DNA of 64,000 nucleotides from Hymenopus coronatus (Eukaryota > Arthropoda > Insecta > Mantodea > Hymenopodidae): assembly GCA_030762935.1 (NCBI GenBank), contig CM060883.1:51029001-51093000 (forward strand), written 5' to 3'. This document shows positions 56,912-64,000 of this stretch, piece after piece. Under the pieces are notes generated by a model. That model was not told the origin of the DNA. It worked only from the letters and a program-made list of their open reading frames with translations, and did not search any database. Both the position numbers and the translations under genes were made by a program. The stretch's first letter is position 1. Every line of letters starts with the position of its first letter.

Positions 56912-57815
56912 CTATTGTTTCCTTGCTGATGGTCTTCCTACAACTTGGCTGACCCTTTGTCGAGCTGTTGTCAGCCTACGGGCACGGAGGGGTGTTGTTG
57001 TTGACTTTTCCGGCGAAGACTGTCTCACCCTCCTCTCCTCTTTGCCCCTCCCTGTCGACATAACTTGAGGCACCTGATGTTCTGCTGAGGGACCTGCTAC
57101 CTGCTGGGCTGATGCACTGGCTACCTGCTCTAGCTGGCCTGTCCTGGGTTCGGTTTCCGCACTACTTCTAGGCTGTTCCATGCGCTCCAGCTCCTGTCGG
57201 TTCCATACTCGTCCGTTAATGAAGAGCTTGTCATAGCGCAATACGGCATGACAGCCCTGCCTCCTGGCCTCGAACATGTGTCCCTTTAAGAATTCTCTCT
57301 CTTCTCTTACACGCTGGCTAAAGTCCTCGCTAATGCTTATTCCCGTTCCCCGTAAATAACGAGCATCTCGAAGGATGGCCACCTTGAGTTTATAATGGGC
57401 CAGTTTACATACAATAGGTCGCCTTACATTGCCACGTCGACCTACACGATGGGCTCTCTCCACATAAAACTCGCGGAGTTCGATTCCTATTTGTCAGATG
57501 ACCCTTTTCACTATTTCCTCCGTCATCTCCCAACCCTCTCCCGCTTCTTCCGTCACACCATATAGCACAATATTATTTCTACGAGATTGGTTCTCTAAAT
57601 AATCCATTTTCTCTTCCAGAGGACGCATTCGAACTGTCACATTCTCCACGGCACTTTCCAGCGATTTTAGGCTGCACTTTTCAAATCCTACACGCATTTC
57701 TTGCCTCAACTGTTCAATGAGATCTCGTACGCTTTCCACTGTCGAACTTCTTCCAGGTAGCAACGAGCAAGACACAAAACACGATCGTCCTCTTTCACAC
57801 TCGGACTGCAACTCC
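56912..57815 (-). pseudogene. LINE-2 ORF1 (L1-type coiled coil and RRM), one in-frame stop
   Basis: Open from the 5' edge. A predicted coiled coil (SVRDLIEQLRQEMRVGFEK and VENVTVRMRPLEEKMDYLE) is followed by ENQSRRNNIVLYGVTEE, the signature of the L1 ORF1 RNA-binding domain. A single TGA at 57494-57496 interrupts it, after which the same frame continues IGIELREFYVERAHRVGRRG and ends with a Ser/Gln-rich tail and TAG at 56912. Known role: trimeric RNA-binding protein forming the retrotransposition particle. Confidence 0.85.
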
Positions 57816-57828
57816 AATAGAAAAGGAA
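57816..57828. repeat. LINE-2 target-site duplication, right copy
   Basis: AATAGAAAAGGAA, identical to 53221-53233. Confidence 0.9.
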
Positions 57829-58550
57829 GATTAGGTCAGCCTCCAGTCCCTGCGTCACACAGTATGAAACTGAGGTCATCACTGTTGGATTGTTCGACTA
57901 ACTTAATGTTCGATGTCGGAATCACTAATGGAGGACAACAGAATATCTTGTGGGACACGGCTCTGGATCTGAAAGATTTCCACAGAACGTCTTGCTAGGG
58001 AGAATTGTATTGTACCAGACACACAGCGTAGTCTGTGGAAGAAGGAGCTTGCCTGAGAATGAATGTCTTCAGAGATGGTACTGTATCCTAGTTCGTATGA
58101 CGTTAGCGTTGCGTATGGACCGTGGTGCATTAAATAGATTCTGGCAACTTTATTTTGAATAGCGTAGACGGTGCACAATCTGGAATAGGAAATTTAATTT
58201 AGAGTTTATTGTTTGTTCGGCGGTGTTTTAGCTTATGAGATGGGGCGCCCTTCCAAGTAGTTAAGGGCTTAGCAATTGAAAGGAGGAGTGTCTTAGTCTG
58301 AAGCAAGCGAGGGGTAAAGTCGCGTGACAGAGTGGAAAAAGGGAGCACGGTTTCCGATAATATTTGTGTGTTCACTGAGCACTACCCGATTCCTGTAGAT
58401 TTTGAAGACTCGTCATCCGACTCTGAGTAAAGTATTGCAATAATGTTGACTGTTTTGCCACGCGAAGAACGAGTTTAGCATACGTGTGCTCCTACCACAG
58501 GTCAAAGTGTTACTTGAGCGATAAGCCAACCCAACCTACTAGCTATAGCA
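57829..58550. other. Unassigned DNA after LINE-2
   Basis: GC-richer than average. The overlapping frames 57903-58178 (minus) and 57950-58162 (plus) have no recognised domain. It could include exonic sequence of the locus that LINE-2 entered, but nothing proves it. Confidence 0.3.
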
Positions 58551-58551
58551 C

Positions 58552-58815
58552 CGCTGAACCTGTCGCCCTCCGTGGTGTAATGACTACTATGCTAACTTCA
58601 TATATCCAAGATCGTGGGTTCAAACCCTCCGGAGGACGATGGATTTTTTCGGATGTAAAAATCCTTAGCATGGCTTCCTTCAGAAGGGAAGTAAAGCCGT
58701 TGGTCCCATGTCGTAGATTTACGGCACGTAAAATAACCTCAAGCCTGATAGAGAGGCCTCTGAGCAAAATTAAGCGGTCTTTCACGCCCAATTTAGAATG
58801 GGACGCTGAGAACCA
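58552..58815 (+). mobile_element. SINE with SINE-C core, tRNA-headed
   Basis: GTCGCCCTCCGTGGTG, then the B box GGGTTCAAACCCTCC, followed by CCTTAGCATGGCTTCC, GGGAAGTAAAGCCG and GATTTACGGCACGTAAAATA. This resembles a core shared among many invertebrate SINEs. The head differs from the two SINE-C copies near 14.7 and 22.6 kb while the core is shared. Confidence 0.7.
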
Positions 58816-58849
58816 CAGTAGTTAAAAGAGCGTCCATATATAACACCCC

Positions 58850-59185
58850 ATTTTTTTTTTTTTACCGCTGAACTTACAGTATGTGTTAGTGCCAGGTGAA
58901 ACGACGGTCAAGCTGAATACCGGGACATTTAACTGCTTGGCCAGATCGTTTTCAGGGAATGCAGAATTGTAGAAGGGGAGATAGTGGTGTGGCGTAGAGA
59001 AGAGTACAGTTTCGCATTTTCGATGATTAAGTGAAATCCTCAACAGTAAAACGAGCGATGTCATTAGCACACATGACTAGATCGACATGTAGTAAATCTG
59101 ACATCCCATTGGTGAAGATATTGCAGAAGAGCGGCGCAAGAATGGAACCTTGCGGTACCCTGGACTCTGCAGAACGCACAGAGGA
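58850..59185 (-). pseudogene. Jockey-like reverse transcriptase fragment
   Basis: The minus strand reads RVPQGSILAPLFCNIFTNGM and then a degraded catalytic site CANDIARFTV where a YADD-type motif is expected. A later stretch reads LDRRFTWH. The PQGS.L.P.LF motif is RT motif 4 of jockey-group elements. Only the palm region remains; a T run (58852-58863) borders it. Frameshifted and dead. Confidence 0.65.
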
Positions 59186-59599
59186 CGAACAGTACATTTA
59201 AAAGCAATTGCAGACGAAGTCCGCATATTTTTGGTGCCTAACGCATTTTATTGTTCATATATGTACGGAAAATAAGTACAAATTATTAGATTGCCCTCGT
59301 ATATGTATATGCTATTCCACTGCAGGCGTTACTAAATATGTATTTTATATATGTAAACCAAAGCATAAATTAATGAAACTACATTTATGAAAAATAACCG
59401 CTTGTTATAAACTCTGAAATAATGCTGGTGCAAATTATTAGGTAGTTATAACACAAACATAAATAAACATCACAAAGTTAATCGAAAAAGTACTCCTTGC
59501 TTAGTATGATAACCGAACTACAGCAGAGGCACTGCCGTCAAATGGGAAAGAATTAAATGTTACCGATTATCACAATGTTATGAATTAATAAAAGGTACT

Positions 59600-59690
59600 C
59601 GATTTTGTTTGGGTTATTTATTTGTTTATTTATTTATTCTGGTTGGAGTTTGGGCCATAAGGCTTTCTCTTCCACTCTATCACGCATACA
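59600..59690 (-). mobile_element. 3' end of a non-LTR element with (TAAA)n-type tail
   Basis: The minus strand reads AGAGTGGAAGAGAAAGCC, TATGGCCCAAACTCCAACC, AGAATAAATAAATAAAC. The combination of a short conserved end and TAAA/CAAA repeats is characteristic of 3' ends of some arthropod non-LTR elements. No coding part adjoins it. Confidence 0.5.
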
Positions 59691-60019
59691 TTAAATTCGA
59701 TACAGCAATGATAAAATGAATAAAGGAATAAGGAACAAAAATACAATTCTACACAAAACAAAATTATTTTAAGTGAAATATTCGTGTAGGTTGAAACGCA
59801 TATTAGTGATATTTACAATTGGAATGCATATTACTTGCCAGCACATAAAATACTAATAACAATAAATGAAACTGTTTATCGTATTAATACAGCAGCAGAT
59901 TGGATTAAACCTATCCGTAATCCTTATACATCAACAAATTCCCGGCATTTTAAAACAAGGGCTTACTCAGCTCGAAATCCATCGCTAGTAATAAATAAAG
60001 CAAAACCATCCATAGTAGT

Positions 60020-60223
60020 GGCCGCGCCGTGGCCGAGTGGTCAGACCACTCGCCTCTCACCTAGACGGTCCGGGTTCGAACCCAAGCGACCGTATGTGAG
60101 ATTTGTTGTGGACAAAGGTTTCACCCGCCATCACATTCCATCGGGGCTCCATCTTCATGTATCATCAGTGTCATCGCCTGCGGTGCCAAAGGAGTAAAAG
60201 CGGGCGTTAAACACTATCAAAAA
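60020..60223 (+). mobile_element. SINE-A with target-site duplication
   Basis: Head GGCCGCGCCGTGGCCGAGTG, B box GGTTCGAACCC, body with an internal deletion of the CTCCGGGTACTCCGG core, end CGTTAAACACTATC plus A run. It is flanked by ATCCATAGTAGT (60008-60019) and ATCCATTGTAGT (60224-60235), a 12-bp duplication with one change. Confidence 0.9.
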
Positions 60224-60574
60224 ATCCATTGTAGTCAGCAAATATCACTTCGTTCGCGCCTGTTCAATAAATTTCACCGACTCTGGTATTTTAGATTACT
60301 TGCTCAACTAACATGTTTTGATGGCTGCATACGCGCACGGTCACGTTGCTCATCTTGGTTTGCCATCCCAAGTCCGAAAACATTGCACGACACTATTATA
60401 TCCTCTTATATCTTTAGCGTAGTATGAAATGAGGTGATTATAGGCAACGTCTTTCAGGACAAATTGGACTTCTAATGGTGAAGGTACATATTATAAAATC
60501 GGTTGGATGATTTATCGCAATACCCTACATAATCTTAGACAAAAAAGAAGAAGTGTTTCTTAATATTTTTACGT

Positions 60575-60885
60575 AGTCGGTTTACCCCCCCCCCCTAGAA
60601 CTTACAAGCGGGTGCCTTTCGGGGAGCCATCAGCACGTAATCAGAGAATGAAGAACCTAGAACGAGCGGTCGGCCCGTAGCCAATAAATATGAGTATGAG
60701 GAAGTGGATGATATGAAATGCAAGCGAAATGGATGATAGGAAAGGTGATGGAGCAATAGTGGAATGAGTAGTGGGGAAACTGAAGGACCCAAGAAAACCC
60801 GCCCACATGTAGGCGCTTGGTATCGAACCGGGCCGCCTAGGTGGGAGACGAGCGGGCTAATTACTCGGCCACGGCGCCTCATAAT
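60575..60885 (-). mobile_element. SINE-B copy
   Basis: Minus-strand head GGCGCCGTGGCCGAGTAATT, B box GGTTCGATACCAAGCG, core GGGCGGGTTTTCTTGGG, then the SINE-B body and the tail GCACCCGCTTGTAAGTTC with GGTAAACCGACTACG. The frame 60595-60882 lies in it and is not a gene. Possible short flanking repeat TAATATTT. Confidence 0.8.
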
Positions 60886-60889
60886 ATTT

Positions 60890-62240
60890 GGTATTAAAAT
60901 GTTTTACATATTAGGGTTTTGTTAAAAGTGCACTCATAAAAGTTGAATAGATAAATACATACAATCTTATCTTCATCTTGGATAATTTTAATTGAAAACA
61001 AAACTAATGATAAGTTTTGATTGTTTTCATTGCATATCAAATATCGCTACATAGACTTAAACATTTATGCAGCATAAAATAGAAGTATCCTCTAATCCGA
61101 ACAGAAGAATAGTCAAACGAGTGAAGAAGAAGCTGAGTGTGGGTATACAGTTGTCAGCAGAGGAGAATTGATATCGGTTAGTTTCCGAATGATCGCGCAG
61201 AAGACTAGCGAAGTTTTTTCTTTTTTGTTTTTTTATTTGAAAGTATAGGGAATTAGTTTCCTTTAATCAGTAACTATAAGCAAGCTATAAGTCAATATAG
61301 TTGTTATAGTCATTTACATAAAAAATATAGAGAAACTGGTATAAGAACCCATGTTGATTTTAACATTTAGCTTAAGGGCATGTATGACTGAAATTTCATG
61401 AAAAATTGCCAAAATTATTTTTATTTTAATGCCATAAAATAATTTAAACTTTAAGGTATAATTGGCCACCAGGTGCCATTTTAAATGCTTTAAGTAGAAT
61501 TACAGCAAAGCATTGGAAGTGAAACTGTACTGGATTCGGCAAGAAAAATTTCAGTTCGACGATATCTCAAAGTAAGAAACAAAGTTGTGCAGAAGAAAAG
61601 CAGCAATAGAAGAAGAAAAGGACAGAAAATGCAGCAGAAGAGAAGAAAAGGGACCAACTTAAAATGCTCCTTGCGGAGCAGTTTTTCTGTTACAAAAATA
61701 AAATTTACTGTACATTTTTACAGAGGTACAGAGAATAAAAATTAGTGTAATCTGGTAGAAGAGACCATTACTTGCTTTTCAGACAGCTGATGATTATTGT
61801 TCTTCAGATAAATTTGTAATTCATTTCATAAAATCATTAGCAGCAGTAGTTCGATCTGTGGTGATCTAGGCTTTACTGTCATATGATTTCAGCATATATT
61901 TGCAATTTTCAAACACAATAACTATATTTTTGACAGAAAAGGCAAATTCATAGCTTTAAACATTTTTGGAGTCTGAACCAAAACTAAGGCAATTTCAAAA
62001 AGTAGATGTATTATGAAACTAGGATAAAATATTAAACCAGAATTTTATATTTTTTGTCCCAAGGGACTTTTTTTAGTGACGTGACAAAAGCAAACAAATT
62101 TGACCATAGCCTCCAAACCATTGGAGCAAAATGTATGTAATTTGCATTACATTTCTGTGGTGTATAGTTCAAAAAGCTAGCAATATTAGTTTGGAATTTG
62201 AAACTTTGTCATGCATACCCTTAAGCCCATTCCACTTGTA
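60890..62240. other. AT-rich DNA, no recognised feature
   Basis: No R800, no SINE head and no domain-bearing open frame. A purine-rich AGAAGAAAAG cluster lies near 61600-61650. Confidence 0.5.
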
Positions 62241-62244
62241 CAGT

Positions 62245-62450
62245 TGTCGATTTTAACTTGTGTGACACGTATGTAGGAATATACCATCCCTCTCACTCAG
62301 AGTTCCCGGGTTCGATTCCTGGCTGGAGCGGGGAATTTTTCTTTATCCCGAATTATTCTCCATCCCCGTCAGAATCTAGAAGTGATATGAGAGTGAATGC
62401 GCATGTGCATGTAAAATGGTTGTCAACAACCTCAGTTAATATCTAGTTTT
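62245..62450 (+). mobile_element. SINE-D copy (tRNA-derived)
   Basis: TGTGACACGTATGTAGG, CCCTCTCACTCAGAG and B box CCCGGGTTCGATTCCTGG form a tRNA-like head. GGGGAATTTTTCTTTATCCC, CCCGTCAGAATCTAG and GAGAGTGAATGCGCATG follow, which match the minus-strand fragment near 1625-1775. Confidence 0.65.
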
Positions 62451-62521
62451 TTCACAAGTTAAAAGCCCCGATATAGCCATAGCAGTTAATGGGAGCTATA
62501 CAGTTAATGAAACAATAAGTA

Positions 62522-63259
62522 ATCTAATATGTTCCATACACATGACTATCTCTATCTCTGCAACAAACCTTTGTTAAAAGGCGTATTATTCTATCTAATT
62601 CATGCTGATTGAGATAAACATTAGGAGAAATGGTCTTATTACTTGCTTCCTTGTAAGTAGAAGGGAAATAAGGGAGTATATTAGGGTAAAACGATAGTCA
62701 ATTCTTTTATAGAATGGTTGATCCGTGATTGAAATTCGTTTCTTTGCATGGCGAGGAGTTGACAAATTCGCGTATTAAAAAAGTTGAAGCATTTTCTAAC
62801 TGAAATAACTAGGAATATCTTGGAAATGATCAACTGCACGAAAAAAATGTATGTGGCATAAGTTGTGTTTTTTAACGAAATCTACATTTTTTTTTTTGTT
62901 AGTAAGCTTTTGTCTACTCTTACTGTTTACCAGTTATGCCAAAGTCATCCAAGACGAAGAGGCCTTTAGAGGGCATTCCCAGAAAATCCAAAATATAAAT
63001 TTCATTTATTACATAAATATATTTAATATACGGCATTTTAATCAAAATCGTTGTAGCCATTTTTGAGAAAATCAAAGTTTTCATATTTTTCCAGGTAAAA
63101 TTAGAATAACTTCAGGCGGGGGTGTCTTCCTTAAAATCTTCGTGTCACATCCTTGGAAGATATTAAATTTAAATGTCAAGTTCGGTATTTCATACCGACT
63201 TTTCATTTTTAAGTTATCGTGTTCTCTCTCTCTCTCTCTCTCTCTCTCCCTCTCTCTCC

Positions 63260-63290
<31 letters not shown>

Positions 63291-63410
63291 TTTTTTTTTA
63301 ATTTTTAATAGGATATAGGGGACTTTTATTTCCCGGGGAAATCTCGGTACCAAATTTTTGAGTGGAGTGTAACACCTTCCTTAATACTATGTACTAAGTA
63401 TAGAATGTAT
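62522..63410 (-). repeat. R800 copy 30, full length, with expanded (CT)n
   Basis: From AATCTAATATGTTCCATACAC to GTGGAGTGTAACACC and a degraded hairpin. The usual CA site is replaced by a long (CT)n at 63223-63274 followed by (CA)n to 63291. Confidence 0.88.
63222..63292. repeat. (CT)n(CA)n compound microsatellite inside R800
   Basis: About 25 CT units with interruptions, followed by CA units, at the conserved internal site. Confidence 0.95.
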
Positions 63411-63469
63411 ATATGTATACATAACACACACATATACATGTATAGCTCCACACGAGTCTTTCATTCTTA

Positions 63470-63605
63470 TGACCGGCCGTGGTTAATCTGTGGATTTTAT
63501 TATTAGAACCAGCTGAAAAATTCAATGCCACAGCCGGTATTTCAACAAGGTCCTCCCTCTCTCCGTGTGGTTGCTCTAACCACTGAGCTACTGTGACAAC
63601 ATCGG
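63470..63605 (-). mobile_element. tRNA-like SINE head fragment
   Basis: The minus strand has GTCACAGTAGCTCAGTGGTT, an A-box match, and AGAGCAACCACACGG, then GAAATACCGGCTGTGGC. The B box is imperfect (TTGTTGAAATACC). It is flanked by GACCGGCCG. Its body is not recognised. Confidence 0.5.
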
Positions 63606-64000
63606 GGAAATTATTCTCCTCGTAAAAATGGAGGAAAACAATACGTTTACACCCTTGTATTCTTTAGATGTATCAATTATTAGGAAAGGAGATAAAGTAA
63701 ACAAAAGACCTGAATAAGGATGGGAGAAGGATATACGTCTGAGGTAAGGACAGCGAATAAGACAGAAGAGATAAAGGAAGAAATTAAAATGGGCGGGAGC
63801 TTTAAAGAAGCTGTTATTGGGTAAAAGTCGACAACAGGAATAGAGAAGGTTACAGGAAAGGAGAAATGTATACGTTACCAGAAGAACTACAAAGCGTACA
63901 TAAACAAATTATGTTGAAGCAGAGAGATCTAAAACAGAAGTAAAACGACAAAAGCGTAATATAGGAGAGACAAAAATAAAAACTTTTACTCAAGTAGCGG

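Larger units (their letters stand above)
53234..57815 (-). mobile_element. LINE-2: non-LTR retrotransposon (CR1/L2-like) with perfect target duplication
   Basis: 4.58 kb between two copies of AATAGAAAAGGAA. On the minus strand: ORF1 at the very 5' edge, ORF2, then a 420-bp 3' region ending in (ATTC)n at 53234-53246. A microsatellite 3' tail instead of poly(A), plus an L1-type ORF1 and an endonuclease/RT/CCHC ORF2, fits the CR1/L2 side of the jockey group. Since ORF1 is open right up to the 5' edge with no ATG there, some 5' sequence may be truncated. It is young by flanks but carries stops and frameshifts. Confidence 0.9.

Noticed and set aside
1..64000. CRISPR array or prokaryotic operon
   Set aside because: The many repeats are long, diverged, dispersed and on both strands; no short regular repeat-spacer pattern and no dense operon coding exist.

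Overview
Repeat-dominated nuclear DNA of an animal, most likely an arthropod. It is AT-rich, with no prokaryotic operon structure, no complete host protein gene and no functional tRNA or rRNA gene that I can see. The arthropod call rests on the mix of elements: irritans-type mariners, Penelope-like remnants, RNase-H-bearing and jockey-like non-LTR pieces, and several tRNA-headed SINE families with a shared core. I cannot name the species.

The main component is one unclassified interspersed repeat of about 0.8 kb, called R800 here. I count about 35 full or partial copies on both strands, about 23 kb or a third of the window. Each fuller copy has a hairpin at its left end, a (TG)n/(CA)n microsatellite at a fixed internal site, an inner hairpin, and a right end carrying an inverted copy of the left 12-mer. 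At several points one copy runs directly into the next, head to tail. R800 fills 0-13.4 kb, 18.9-36.7 kb and 42.2-50.3 kb, is absent from about 13.4-18.9 kb and 50.3-62.5 kb, and returns at 62.5-63.4 kb.

Two near-full-length non-LTR retrotransposons lie on the minus strand. LINE-1 (36.93-42.06 kb) has a CCHC ORF1 followed by an ORF2 with AP-endonuclease, reverse transcriptase and CCHC domains. Its ORF2 frame holds four in-frame stops but no visible frameshift, and it seems to have landed inside a SINE. LINE-2 (53.23-57.82 kb) has an L1-type coiled-coil ORF1 and an endonuclease/RT/CCHC ORF2, is bounded by a perfect 13-bp target-site duplication and ends in an (ATTC)n tail. Both are dead as written. 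Smaller remains are an I/R1-like RNase H tail (17.5-18.4 kb), RTE-like C-termini (35.2-35.8 kb), a jockey-like RT piece (58.9-59.2 kb), two mariners (8.9-9.8 and 23.4-24.0 kb), a Penelope GIY-YIG fragment (24.0 kb) and a 379-bp Penelope-derived palindromic insertion (228-606).

Nested insertions give relative ages: Penelope palindrome, mariner and SINE-A each sit inside an R800 copy, and LINE-1 sits inside a SINE-A.

The best host-gene candidate is a pair of directly repeated minus-strand exon-like blocks at 50.3-50.6 and 51.5-51.7 kb. Each is preceded by a good 3' splice acceptor and encodes nearly the same peptide. I do not recognise the protein. Other long stretches (13.4-14.6, 26.2-27.1, 28.2-28.7, 51.7-53.2, 61.0-62.2 kb) hold nothing I can identify.
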